A stretch of 40,853 nt of DNA from Rickettsiales bacterium (GTDB lineage Bacteria; Bacteroidota; Bacteroidia; Cytophagales; Cyclobacteriaceae): positions 14,853 to 55,705 of the forward strand of contig PBTY01000028.1 in assembly GCA_002729235.1 (NCBI GenBank), in the 5' to 3' direction. Of this stretch, positions 20,002-30,000 are shown piece after piece; positions within the stretch are counted from its first letter, which is position 1; each line of letters begins with the position of its first letter. The position numbers were made by a program, and so were the translations under genes. Under the pieces are notes generated by a model. The model was not told where the DNA came from and searched no databases. It saw only the letters and a program-made list of their open reading frames with translations.

Positions 20002-20370
20002 TTAATATGTATTAGCACTCAGCATCACCAATGTGCAGGCATTGAGGGCTTCAATGCCATTTTTCTCTGCTTTGTTAGCAAAAGAAGGATTTTCAGTGCC
20101 TGGATTGAAAATGATGCGCTTTGGGTTTAGACTTAAAATGTAGTCTTCCCATTCATTCTGGTTTTGAGGACCAATATACATGGTTACTGTATCCACATCA
20201 GAAATCGTTGGTTTCGATGTTAAATCCAGGATGTCTTCGTTGAATACTTCACCTTTTTTGATTCCTACTGGAACAATGGTGTGATTGTTTTCAATTAATC
20301 TACCAGCGGCAAAATAAGCATACCTTGTAGGGTTCGGAGTGGCTCCGATAATTACGGTTTTCTTACTCAT
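20002..20370 (-). CDS. CoA-binding domain protein
   Basis: A single-domain Rossmann-fold protein of the CoA_binding_2 (YccU-like) family, 122 aa. It opens with KKTVIIGATPNPTRYAYFAAGRLIENNHTIVPVG, the nucleotide-binding segment, followed by SKPTISDVDTVTMYIGP and a C-terminal GIEALNACTLVML, where YccU-like proteins carry a conserved Cys. Members bind CoA; the physiological role is not known. Its ATG directly follows the stop codon of the upstream MORN-repeat gene, so the two are likely co-transcribed although no functional link is obvious. Confidence 0.85.
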   Translation of the reverse strand: MSKKTVIIGATPNPTRYAYFAAGRLIENNHTIVPVGIKKGEVFNEDILDLTSKPTISDVDTVTMYIGPQNQNEWEDYILSLNPKRIIFNPGTENPSFANKAEKNGIEALNACTLVMLSANTY

Positions 20371-22212
20371 TTAGAAACTAACTGTTCTTCGTTTAGGACC
20401 AGCAAAGCCAATGTTGATGGTCAATATGATAGGTAAATAGATTTCATCCTGTTTTAGTTCACTGAAGTGGGCGTCAAACTCAGGTACAGAATCAAATTCT
20501 TTCGTGAAAAAACGTCTTCCAATAGCCACACCAATGTTCATATCAATGGTAAATCCTGAGTCTTCAGAGCGCTGCATCCATCTATTGCCTATAAAAAGCC
20601 CGTAAGCAATCCGCTTTTCTGAGGCTTCTAACTTCACCTCTATCGTGGCAGGACGGAAGCTGATGCTATCGTATACATAAGCATGGTGTTGGCTAAATCC
20701 ACCCAGTAATTGATGTCCGAAATAAAACATACCAAGATTGCCGTCATCATGATAGAATTTTTGTCGGATAGCGATATTACTTCCTATGGTTTTCGTTTTG
20801 TTAATACTGATGTTGTCGTAGGTGAAAAACGGTTTTCGAATCAGCGTAAGTTCTACTTCATATCCTTGCCTTTCCTGGATGTAGTATTCAACTGCTAGTG
20901 GAAGTCTGCCAATCAAGGTCCAGGCAGGGTTAGTGCCCACTATTATCCCATTATACTCATTGATTCGTGGTTCGAAATACCTCAGTCTCTTGTTTTTGTA
21001 TTTGTATTCAGGTTTATCCTTTTTATCCTTATCAGATTTAACGCTAACGTCTTCTGTTGTCCTGAAGATTGGCTTTTGTTCTTCATAGATAGGGCGGTAG
21101 GTCCCTGCCAGAGTGCCATCAGGATTATATAAGGTCCATTCTCCGACTCTACGGTTATCATCAATCATTCCTTTCATTTTGATAACGCCATTGGGGTAGT
21201 AGCCTATGTATTCACCCTTTCCAGATTTGAAATCCGCAGTACCATCTTCAAGGCCTTCTTCACTAAAATAGACCCAGGTTCCTTCTTTCAACCCGTCGAT
21301 AACCTGGCCTCTTGCTTTTTGCTTACCGCTGGCATAGTACTCAATGTATTCTCCAGAACCTTCGTCGTATTTACCTTCGCCTTTTACTTCCCCTGACTGA
21401 TAATAGAGTTTCCAATAACCGTCCTTTTGGTCTTTGGACATTTGTCCTTCGCTACTGATAGTTCCATCATCAAAATAGTATTTCCAAATTCCGGACTTCT
21501 CACCTTTTTTAAAGCTTCCAACAGCGGAAATTTGACCATTCTTGTAGTAATAGGTCCAGGTGCCTTCTCTTAATCCATTTTTGAACAGCCCATCAGCTTC
21601 TTTCTCACCGGATTCATAATAGTAGGTCCAGTCACCTTCACTTTGCCCGTGAGAGTTTGTTCCTTCGGTTTTTAATTTTCCATTGGGGTAGAATTCCCTG
21701 TAGGCACCCACACCTTTGTTGAAATAGGCTTGCGCTTTTAGTGACCCTTCTTCATAGGAGTAGTTCCAGATTCCTTCTTTGAGATCATTGTAATAGATGC
21801 CGCTGCTTTTTTCCTGACCATTTTCGAAGTAATAGGTCCAGTGTCCATGACGAACATCTTTTTGGTAGATGCCTGAGGCTTTTAATTCACCACTCTCATA
21901 GTAATAAGTCCATTTTCCATTTTGCTTTCCCTGACGATAGGAACCTTGCATTTTCACCCGGCCATTTTCAAAATAATAGATCCATGTACTATCTGATTGA
22001 TTATGGTCATAGTAACCTGAGACCGACAAGGACCCGTTGAGATAGAGTGATTGATACTTGCCGTGAAGTGAGGAGTCACTTTTTAGGAGAGTTACGATTT
22101 CTTTGAGTTGAGTTTTCTCCTCATCGAAGTAAGTCTTTTTGACAAAGGTCTTCTGTGCCTGGACGCTCAGGAGTAAAAATAGGAACAATATGGTAATGCA
22201 TGATCTAAGCAT
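20371..22212 (-). CDS. MORN-variant repeat protein with C-terminal beta-barrel-like domain
   Basis: A signal peptide (MLRSCITILFLFLLLSVQAQ) is followed by about 14 tandem repeats of 22-24 residues (about residues 45-375). The pattern is xWxYYYExGxLKxxGxYxxGxxxG, as in TWTYYYKNGQISAVGSFKKG. These are MORN-variant (YwqK-type) repeats. A charged linker with many Lys/Asp (about 385-400) leads to about 210 residues of alternating hydrophobic strands, rich in aromatics and ending RRTVSF, which looks like a small outer-membrane barrel. The start could also be GTG two codons upstream; I chose ATG at 22212. It lies between the tryptophan dioxygenase gene and the CoA-binding gene in a tight operon. Confidence 0.8.
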   Translation of the reverse strand: MLRSCITILFLFLLLSVQAQKTFVKKTYFDEEKTQLKEIVTLLKSDSSLHGKYQSLYLNGSLSVSGYYDHNQSDSTWIYYFENGRVKMQGSYRQGKQNGKWTYYYESGELKASGIYQKDVRHGHWTYYFENGQEKSSGIYYNDLKEGIWNYSYEEGSLKAQAYFNKGVGAYREFYPNGKLKTEGTNSHGQSEGDWTYYYESGEKEADGLFKNGLREGTWTYYYKNGQISAVGSFKKGEKSGIWKYYFDDGTISSEGQMSKDQKDGYWKLYYQSGEVKGEGKYDEGSGEYIEYYASGKQKARGQVIDGLKEGTWVYFSEEGLEDGTADFKSGKGEYIGYYPNGVIKMKGMIDDNRRVGEWTLYNPDGTLAGTYRPIYEEQKPIFRTTEDVSVKSDKDKKDKPEYKYKNKRLRYFEPRINEYNGIIVGTNPAWTLIGRLPLAVEYYIQERQGYEVELTLIRKPFFTYDNISINKTKTIGSNIAIRQKFYHDDGNLGMFYFGHQLLGGFSQHHAYVYDSISFRPATIEVKLEASEKRIAYGLFIGNRWMQRSEDSGFTIDMNIGVAIGRRFFTKEFDSVPEFDAHFSELKQDEIYLPIILTINIGFAGPKRRTVSF

Positions 22213-22229
22213 TTTCACTGTGAGTTACC

Positions 22230-23171
22230 TCAAAGTTTTTCTCGTGAACCCCAATTGGCAATTTCTTCAGCTGTCCACAGCTCGGGGAAATAGCTTACCT
22301 GTTGTCTTCTTGGAGGAAGATACTTCTGCCAGTTGGTACCACCTGTCGCTTTGATTACTCCAGGGTCCTTTTGAAGGTATCTAACGGCAGATTTGTAATG
22401 CATTAGTGGCCAATGAACATTTGCCTGATAGTCCAATTTTCTTAGTGCTTCAATGATTTCGGCATCATCTTCGAAATGTTTGAAATAGAGCTGTCTTAAA
22501 TTGGTTTCTTTCACACATTCTGCTCGAGCAATGAATTCATCTGAGTATTTGTGTTCAAATTGACGTAAAGTCAAGGTTTTTTTGCCGGTTGCTAACTCAG
22601 TGGCACCTTGCTTCCAATATAAGTTCTCATAAATATCCTTGATAGACTCCTTATTTTCCAAGGATTCTTTAACTGCTGCGTCAGCTAATAGATAGAAATC
22701 AGTGCATCCAATTTCAATGATTCTAAATTGACCAGATTGAAAACCTGACGCTGGAAGTAAAGACATTCTAAAGCTTAGAAACTGCTCTGGGTCCATTCCA
22801 TCGATCATTACATCAAACGAATCAATCAGGTGCGCAAAATAACGGTTCATTCGATTGACTCTTTTCAAAAATGTACCTCTGTCAGGTATCTCGTTGGAAA
22901 GTATGAGCTGTTCCTGTTCGTTCAGGATTAATTTGAAATAGAGTTCAGTGATTTGATGATACAGGATGAATATTTTCTCATCAGGGAAGCTTGTTCTTGG
23001 TGATTGAAGACTTAATAAAGTGTCTATTTGGATGTAGTCCCAGTAAGTCAGGTAGTCCGAATGAAGTAGTCCATCGAGGTACGCAGATAAATCCTGACCC
23101 ATTGCGTCATATTTTTCCTCCAGTTTTTCAAGTTGCGAAAGTACTTCTTCACTAAAACGTTTGTTTCCCAT
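22230..23171 (-). CDS. kynA: Tryptophan 2,3-dioxygenase
   Basis: Heme enzyme opening the indole ring of L-tryptophan to N-formylkynurenine, the first step of the kynurenine pathway (cytoplasm). Recognisable segments are DKIFILYHQITELYFKLILNE-like residues (EKIFILYHQITELYFK), RMNRYFAHLIDSFDVM, LLPASGFQSGQFRIIEIG, and the heme-ligand region WPLMHYKSAVRYLQ with GGTNWQKYLPPRRQQVSYFP. I start at ATG 23171 (MGNKRFSEEVL, 313 aa), because the open frame upstream has no family resemblance and reaches into the divergent gene. The glutaryl-CoA dehydrogenase gene is divergent, 62 bases away. Confidence 0.93.
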   Translation of the reverse strand: MGNKRFSEEVLSQLEKLEEKYDAMGQDLSAYLDGLLHSDYLTYWDYIQIDTLLSLQSPRTSFPDEKIFILYHQITELYFKLILNEQEQLILSNEIPDRGTFLKRVNRMNRYFAHLIDSFDVMIDGMDPEQFLSFRMSLLPASGFQSGQFRIIEIGCTDFYLLADAAVKESLENKESIKDIYENLYWKQGATELATGKKTLTLRQFEHKYSDEFIARAECVKETNLRQLYFKHFEDDAEIIEALRKLDYQANVHWPLMHYKSAVRYLQKDPGVIKATGGTNWQKYLPPRRQQVSYFPELWTAEEIANWGSREKL

Positions 23172-23192
23172 TCTTTCCCTGTTTCTTTGTTG

Positions 23193-23200
23193 TAAATTTG
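23193..23200 (+). promoter_or_regulatory. Candidate -7 box for glutaryl-CoA dehydrogenase
   Basis: TAAATTTG matches TAnnTTTG exactly in the 62-base divergent gap. The start of transcription would be near 23207, about 27 bases before the ATG. No -33 TTG is seen at the usual distance. Confidence 0.4.
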
Positions 23201-23233
23201 ATCCAATAAAACTGATAAAACAAAAAGTACAGT

Positions 23234-24457
23234 ATGTCAACTGACACGTTAACCCCAAATGGTCAGGCTGCAAAGCGCAATTTTGTTGATGACTTTGAAT
23301 CGCCAGACTTTTATCAAATTGATGATTTGCTTACGGAGGAGCACAAGCTTATTCGTTCTTCGATTAGAGACTTTGTTAAAAAAGAGATCACCCCGTACGT
23401 CGAAGGATGGGCAGAGCAAAATCATTTTCCTTATGAGATTGTCAAAAAATTTGGAGAGATCGGAGCGTTCGGTCCCACGGTATCCGAAGAGTATGGAGGA
23501 GGTGGTTTAGATTATACTTCTTATGGCCTCATTATGCAAGAAATAGAGCGTGGAGACTCTGGCATGCGCTCAACTGCTTCCGTTCAGGGATCCTTAGTGA
23601 TGTATCCAATCTATGCTTACGGAAGTGAAGAGCAGAAAAGGAAGTATTTACCAAAACTTGCTTCTGGTGAAATGCTTGGATGCTTCGGTTTGACTGAGCC
23701 AAATCATGGATCCAATCCTGGAGGTATGGAGACTCGCATCAAGGATATGGGTGATCATTATTTGCTTAATGGTGCCAAAATGTGGATCTCTAACGCACCA
23801 AAAGCTGATGTTGCAGTAGTATGGGCCAAAAATGATGATGGCCGTATCAAAGGTGTGATTGTAGAGCGCGGAATGGAAGGTTTCACAACCCCTGAAACCC
23901 ATGGAAAATGGTCTTTGAGAGCTTCTTGTACTGGTGAATTGGTCTTTAGTGATGTCAAAGTACCTAAAGAAAATGTTCTTCCAAGAAAAGATGGATTAGG
24001 CGCCCCACTTGGTTGTCTTGACAAAGCCAGATATGGAATCGCCTGGGGAGTAATAGGGGCTGCTATGGATTGCTATGAATCTGCTAGAAAATATGCGGCT
24101 GAAAGAATCCAATTTGGAAAGCCAATTGCTTCTTATCAATTGGTACAAAAGAAACTAGCTGAAATGCTTACTGAGATAACGAAAGCACAATTAGTCAACT
24201 GGCGTTTGGGTAAACTAATGGATGAAGGAAAAGCAACTTCTGCGCAGATTTCTCTTGCTAAACGAAATAATGTGGCTTTGGCCCTAGATGTGGCGAGGGA
24301 AGCACGCCAAATTCACGGAGGTATGGGAATTACTGGTGAATATCCAATGATGCGCCACATGATGAACCTGGAGTCTGTAGTTACATACGAAGGAACACAT
24401 GATATCCATTTATTAATACTCGGAAATGAAATCACAGGTATTCCAGCATTCTCTTAA
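23234..24457 (+). CDS. gcdH: Glutaryl-CoA dehydrogenase (acyl-CoA dehydrogenase family)
   Basis: FAD enzyme converting glutaryl-CoA to crotonyl-CoA and CO2 in lysine and tryptophan breakdown. The glutaryl-specific look comes from RGDSGMRSTASVQGSLVMYPIYAYGSEE (read here in pieces: GMRSTASVQGSLVM, PIYAYGSEEQKRKYLP), CFGLTEPNHGSNPGGMETR, and the C-terminal MGITGEYPMMRHMMNLESV followed by TYEGTHDIH, where Glu386 is the catalytic base. Arg in GMRS normally binds the substrate carboxylate. Length 407 aa is typical. A hairpin terminator follows. Confidence 0.92.
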   Translation: MSTDTLTPNGQAAKRNFVDDFESPDFYQIDDLLTEEHKLIRSSIRDFVKKEITPYVEGWAEQNHFPYEIVKKFGEIGAFGPTVSEEYGGGGLDYTSYGLIMQEIERGDSGMRSTASVQGSLVMYPIYAYGSEEQKRKYLPKLASGEMLGCFGLTEPNHGSNPGGMETRIKDMGDHYLLNGAKMWISNAPKADVAVVWAKNDDGRIKGVIVERGMEGFTTPETHGKWSLRASCTGELVFSDVKVPKENVLPRKDGLGAPLGCLDKARYGIAWGVIGAAMDCYESARKYAAERIQFGKPIASYQLVQKKLAEMLTEITKAQLVNWRLGKLMDEGKATSAQISLAKRNNVALALDVAREARQIHGGMGITGEYPMMRHMMNLESVVTYEGTHDIHLLILGNEITGIPAFS

Positions 24458-24482
24458 GAAATAACTAATTAGAATATAAAGA

Positions 24483-24506
24483 AAAAGGCCTCGTTTGAGG
24501 CCTTTT
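24483..24506. terminator. Bidirectional rho-independent terminator
   Basis: The perfect 10-bp stem AAAAGGCCTC/GAGGCCTTTT has loop GTTT. It lies between gcdH and the convergent permease gene, and the A-run and T-run let it act in both directions. Confidence 0.9.
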
Positions 24507-24509
24507 GTA

Positions 24510-26957
24510 TTATTCATCCTTCAATGCTTTGACTGGATTAGCCAGTGCTGCTTTCACAGATTGTATACTAATGGTTAATAACCCAATAGCAAGAGCCATC
24601 AATCCTGCAAAAACAAAAGTGAGCCAGTTAATGGATGAAGAATAGGCAAATCCATCGATCCATTGATTCATGTAGTAATAGGCAGGAGGAATAGCGATGA
24701 TCGCTGATATTCCTATAAGCTTCGTAAAATCTTTAGACAGTAACACTACAATAGAAGGAACTGATGCTCCCAATACTTTTCTAACACCAATTTCTTTTAC
24801 TCTTTGATTGATAATGAAAGCTGAAAGTCCTAATAATCCTACACAGGCAATGACAATAGCCAAAAAGGTAAAAATGCCAAAGATTTTTCCTGTTCGTTTT
24901 TCGGATTCGTAAAACGATTCGAGATCCGAATCAAGGAAGTAGGATTGAAAAGGTGATTGAGGAACAAACTGACTCCATTTTTCCTCAATTGCGCTCAAAG
25001 TGTTTTTAGTACCATCGGCGGAAATTTTCAAGACCATTTTATTCGGAAATCCATTTTGAGACTCCATGCTCGTAATAGCAATTGGCTCCATCTCCACATG
25101 CAAAGATTGAAAATGGAAGTCTTCAACAACGCCAATTATGGTATATTCTACTGCTTCGTTGTTATTATTGATATTGATAATCTTTTTGCCAATTGGATCT
25201 ACAATTCCAAGTTTATTCAATGCAGACTCATTTAGAATGGTGGATAGGCTGTCATTGAATTCCTTGGAGAAAAAACGACCTTCCTTCAATTGAAGGCCCA
25301 ATGTTTCTACCATTTCATTGTCGAAACTTAGGTTTCTTGTAATCATGCTTTCTTTCTCGGTACTTCCTGGCAACTTGAGGACATACCCGGGTAAAATATC
25401 TCCTGGCATAGCGGAGGTGATGGAAGCTTCCAATACGTTGGGCATTCTGGCAAGCTCAGATTTAAACGTTTCGAAACGACTCCAATTAACTGTATTTTGA
25501 CTGTTATTCAATGCGAAAGCACTTTCAATGACTACCACGTTCTCCTCTTCAAAGCCAAGAGGCTTATTGAGCATGTAGCTCATTTGATCGTTGACGATCA
25601 TTGTTGAGCTGATTAAAGCAATGGAAATGGTGAACTGTAAAACAACCAAGGTATTTCTTAATCCAATTCCTTGCCCAGAAGTTTTGAGTTTTCCTTTGAG
25701 AACTGTAACTGGCTTGAAAGAGGAGATGAAGAATGCTGGGTAAGCACCAGCAAGAAAGCCAATGAACAAGATCAATGCGATAATTAACCCAATGTTTAAA
25801 GGAGTGATTACCTGATCTAAGCTTAAAATGGTTCCCGTTACTTCATTGAAATACGGAATAGCTAGCGAGGTAATCAAAAGTGCGAGAACAGCACTTAGTA
25901 AGGTTACAATAACAGATTCTGTTAAGAATTGTCCGATGAGTTGTCCCTTTGCTGACCCAAGCACCTTCCTGATACCTACTTCTTTGCCTCTTTCTGTTGA
26001 TCTGGCAGTGGACAAATTCATGAAGTTGATGCAAGCAATCACCAGTATGAATATGGCAACAATGGAGAAAATATAGATATAAGTGACATTGCCATTTGGC
26101 TTAATCTCTCCTTCAAGATGCGAATGCAAATGAATGTCCTTAATAGGTTGGAGGAAGTAATCATACCCATTACCAGCAGCGATGTATTCATCATAGGAGA
26201 TGCCGTTTCGAGCTTGCATTTGTCCCTCAGCGTATTGTTTCAACATTTGCTGTATTCGTGCTTCAACCTCTTTTATTTGTACTTCTCCATCAATTTGAAT
26301 GTAAGAAAGTGCTGAAAAGCTTAGCCAATTTGGTTGGTTGAAAAAGTCGATGGAGTGTAATGGTACTAGGTAATCAAACTCAAAATGAGAGGTGCCAGGA
26401 TAATCCCTGGTAACAGCCGTTACTTCGACCGGATCAGGAGCATTGCCCATTGTTAGGTACTTTCCCAACGCATTCTCTACGGAGCCAAATATTTTCTTAG
26501 CGGTGGCTTCATTGATCACAATTGAATTGGGCTCTTTCAGCGCTGACTTCTTATCTCCTGTAAGTAATTCGATACTCAATAAGTCGAAAATGGTACTATC
26601 TGCAAATACCACTCCTTCTTCCAGATAGTTGTTGTCCTCATAGCTTACTGTATTAGCCGCAAAAGCTTTGAATAGACGAGCCTGATTTTTCACCTCAGGG
26701 AAATCAAGTACCATCTGTGGACTGATAGAGTGAGGGATGAAGGTATAGGACACCTGTCTTTCTGGATAAACTCTATTCAAGGCAATCCGATAAACATTGT
26801 CTTTTTGGAAATCATCATAAGATACCTCACGATCTACATAAAGGTAAATCACGAGACAAGTTGCCATTCCGAGGGCTAGTCCGATAATATTGACTAATGT
26901 GAAGCCTAGTTTCTTCCTAAGACTCCTTATGGAGGAGAGGATAAAGTTCTTTAGCAT
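24510..26957 (-). CDS. MacB/FtsX-type ABC transporter permease
   Basis: Large inner-membrane permease of the FtsX superfamily with two MacB-like periplasmic domains. The first TM segment (about residues 20-40, LGFTLVNIIGLALGMATCLVIYLYV) is followed by a core domain. A TM cluster comes next (about 275-430), with the conserved ERGKEVGIRKVLGSAKGQL. A fourth-TM/second-domain repeat follows, ending in three TM segments with RVKEIGVRKVLGASVPSIVVLLSKD. Length 815 aa. I start at ATG 26957 (MLKNFILSSIRSLRKK), the usual beginning; the open frame continues 12 codons upstream. No ATPase gene is adjacent, so the partner is elsewhere. The exported substrate is unknown. Confidence 0.9.
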   Translation of the reverse strand: MLKNFILSSIRSLRKKLGFTLVNIIGLALGMATCLVIYLYVDREVSYDDFQKDNVYRIALNRVYPERQVSYTFIPHSISPQMVLDFPEVKNQARLFKAFAANTVSYEDNNYLEEGVVFADSTIFDLLSIELLTGDKKSALKEPNSIVINEATAKKIFGSVENALGKYLTMGNAPDPVEVTAVTRDYPGTSHFEFDYLVPLHSIDFFNQPNWLSFSALSYIQIDGEVQIKEVEARIQQMLKQYAEGQMQARNGISYDEYIAAGNGYDYFLQPIKDIHLHSHLEGEIKPNGNVTYIYIFSIVAIFILVIACINFMNLSTARSTERGKEVGIRKVLGSAKGQLIGQFLTESVIVTLLSAVLALLITSLAIPYFNEVTGTILSLDQVITPLNIGLIIALILFIGFLAGAYPAFFISSFKPVTVLKGKLKTSGQGIGLRNTLVVLQFTISIALISSTMIVNDQMSYMLNKPLGFEEENVVVIESAFALNNSQNTVNWSRFETFKSELARMPNVLEASITSAMPGDILPGYVLKLPGSTEKESMITRNLSFDNEMVETLGLQLKEGRFFSKEFNDSLSTILNESALNKLGIVDPIGKKIININNNNEAVEYTIIGVVEDFHFQSLHVEMEPIAITSMESQNGFPNKMVLKISADGTKNTLSAIEEKWSQFVPQSPFQSYFLDSDLESFYESEKRTGKIFGIFTFLAIVIACVGLLGLSAFIINQRVKEIGVRKVLGASVPSIVVLLSKDFTKLIGISAIIAIPPAYYYMNQWIDGFAYSSSINWLTFVFAGLMALAIGLLTISIQSVKAALANPVKALKDE

Positions 26958-27005
26958 GAGTTTGTTAGATTGATCTAAAAGAAAGATACGCATTAATCAT
27001 GTAGA

Positions 27006-27015
27006 CGGTTAACCG
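27006..27015. promoter_or_regulatory. Short perfect palindrome upstream of amidohydrolase pair
   Basis: CGGTTAACCG is a 10-base perfect palindrome in the 139-base divergent gap between the permease and the amidohydrolase genes. It could be an operator, but a palindrome this short can occur by chance. Confidence 0.2.
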
Positions 27016-27096
27016 CTGATGTAAAACACTCTTTCTATCCGTAAAATATTCATTAACATACGGTTTATTTCAAATTGCTTAATGAAACGTATTTGT

Positions 27097-30000
27097 ATGA
27101 AGAGGATTATCCTACTGTGTGCGGTTCTAATGGGCTTTGTCAGCTATGCTCAGGAAGGTTTTCCTGTGAACGGTGTAGCCGATGATCGTCCGGGATTGTA
27201 TGCATTGACCAACGCCACAATCTATGTGGATTATCAAACTAAAATTGAAAATGCAACCCTGGTGATTAAAGATGGCGAGGTACAGGCTGTTGGAGCTGGT
27301 ATCTCCATTCCAAAAGGAGCCATTGTTAAGGATCTGGGAGGTAAATTCATTTACCCGGCAGTTGTTGAGCCTTATTCCAACTATGGAGTGCCTGAACCAG
27401 AAAGATCCAGAGGTTTTGGTGGCGGTCCACAATATGAAAGTAAGTTGGATGGACCATATGGCTGGAATGATGCCATCAAGTCAACTTATAATGCGGTAGA
27501 AGATTTTAAAATCGATTCTAAAGCTGCAGGATCCATGAGAAAAATTGGAGTGGGATCCACCAATTCATTCCGAGCGGATGGAATCATGCGTGGAACTTCA
27601 CTTTTTACACACCTGTCTGACCTACCTGTACAAGAGGTTGTAGCCAAGGATAAAGCTGCGGCACACTTCTCATTTAATTCTGGAAGTTCAGGTCAGCAAT
27701 ATCCATCTTCTATCATGGGTATGGTGGCGTTGCTACGTCAGACGTATTATGATGGTAAGTGGTATAAAACTCAAAATGAGCAAACCAACCTTTCCTTGAA
27801 AGCCTGGAATGATATACAGTCACTTCCACAGGTATTTGAAGCAAATGGAGGAAAGTTGAGAGTCCTTCTTGCTGATAAGATTGGAGATGAATTTGGAGTT
27901 CGATATATCGTAAAAGGATCTGGAGATGAATATCAAAGATTGGATGAAATCAAATCAGCTAATGTCTCATTGATTATACCAGTTACATTCCCAGATGCTT
28001 ACGATGTGGAAGATCCAATTGCTGCTTTGGACGTGTCACTTGCTGATATGAAGCATTGGGAATTGGCTCCAGCCAATGCCAAAATGCTTGCTGATGCAGG
28101 TGTAGAGTTTGCCTTTACAACTTCTGGTTTAAAGAAGACTGATGATTTTTGGTCGGCGCTAAGAAAAACCGTGAAATATGGGTTGACTGAGGAGCAGGCT
28201 CTAAAGGCCGTAACCTACACTCCGGCTAAATATTATAACATGACATCTAGTGTTGGTGCTCTTAAAAAGGGAATGGCTGCTAACTTCTTCATTGCATCTG
28301 GAAACATCTTTGACGAAAAGGCAAAAATCCATCAAACATGGGTGCAAGGAAAGAAATATGAATTTGCTGAATTGGATCCTAAAGATTACGCAGGAAAATA
28401 CAGCTTATCTGTTGGGGATTCCAAATATGACCTTGAGGTTTCAGGAGATCCAGGAAGTCACAAAGCCAAGATTGTAATCAACGACTCCACAAATGTGGAT
28501 GTAAAACTTTCCATCACTGGAAAGACTGTTTCCATGTCATTTAAAGGTGAAGAAGATGATGCGGCAACCAGATTATCAGGTTGGGTAGGTGATGCTGCCT
28601 TCGGTGGCAATGGACAACTGGCTGATGGTACATGGGTTAGTTGGTCTGCTTCCAAGTCTGGTGATCTCGAGGAAAAAGAGGAGAAAAAAGACAAAGAAGA
28701 GTCTGAGGAGGAAATGCCGAAACTTGGTGATATGATTTATCCTTTTGTTGCATATGGTTGGGTAGAAAAGCCTACTCAAGAAACGATCTTATTTAAGAAT
28801 GCGACTGTATGGACACTGGAGGGAGATGGCAAAATAGAAGGAGCAGATGTATTAGTGAAAGACGGCAAAATTGCTCAGGTAGGTAAGGATTTATCCGCAT
28901 CAGGAGCGAAAGTGGTAGATGCTACAGGAAAACATGTTACTCCTGGTATTATTGATGAACATTCTCACATCGCACTTTCTTCTGTGAATGAAGGTAGTCA
29001 CTCAATTACTGCTGAGGTGAGAATGTATGATGCCCTCAATTCTGAAGATTTGGATATTTATAGACATCTGGCAGGTGGAGTGACAGCAGCACAATTGTTG
29101 CATGGTTCTGCCAACCCAGTAGGAGGTCAATCTGCACTGGTAAAGTACAGATGGGGAGCAAGTCCTGAAGGGCTAAAAATAAAAGGTGCTGATGGATACA
29201 TCAAGTTTGCTCTTGGTGAGAATGTGAAGCAATCCAATTGGGGGAATGACTACAGCATTCGATTCCCACAAACACGAATGGGTGTTGAGCAGGTTTTCGT
29301 AGATGGATTTACCAGAGCGAGAGAATATGGTGCAGCAAAAGCGAAGTATGAGGCATTAAGTGCTAAAGTAAGAGCTAAGACACTAGCACCTAGAAAGGAT
29401 CTTCAGTTAGAGACACTATTAGAGATTTTGAACAAGGAGCGATTTATCACATGTCACTCCTATGTACAGTCAGAAATCAATATGCTGATGAAAGTGGCGG
29501 AGCAATTTAATTTTAGAGTCAACACTTTCACTCACATTTTGGAAGGCTACAAAGTAGCTGATAAAATGGCTGAACATGGAGTAGGTGGATCTACATTTGG
29601 TGACTGGTGGGCATACAAAATGGAAGTAGCGGAAGCGATTCCTTATAATGCTTCACTTATGACCATGACTGGCGTTACTGTAGCTATCAACTCTGATGAT
29701 GGTGAAATGGCTAGAAGGTTGAACCAGGAAGCAGCCAAGTCAATGAAGTATGGTGATATGGATGAGATTTCTGCCCTAAAGTTGGTGACATTGAATCCGG
29801 CTAAGCTTCTACATTTAGATGATAGAATGGGAAGTATCAAAGTAGGTAAGGATGCTGATGTAGTTCTTTGGAATGATCACCCACTATCAATTTATGCCAA
29901 ACCAGAAATGACTTTAGTAGATGGGGTTGTTTATTTCTCCGCTGAAAAAGATGAGGAAATGAGAGAGTGGATTGCTGCCGAGCGAACACGTCTGACCAAT

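Noticed and set aside
20371-22212. Toxin-antitoxin component (YwqK label)
   Set aside because: The protein is large, secreted and repeat-rich with no partner toxin or antitoxin gene; the label reflects the repeat family only.
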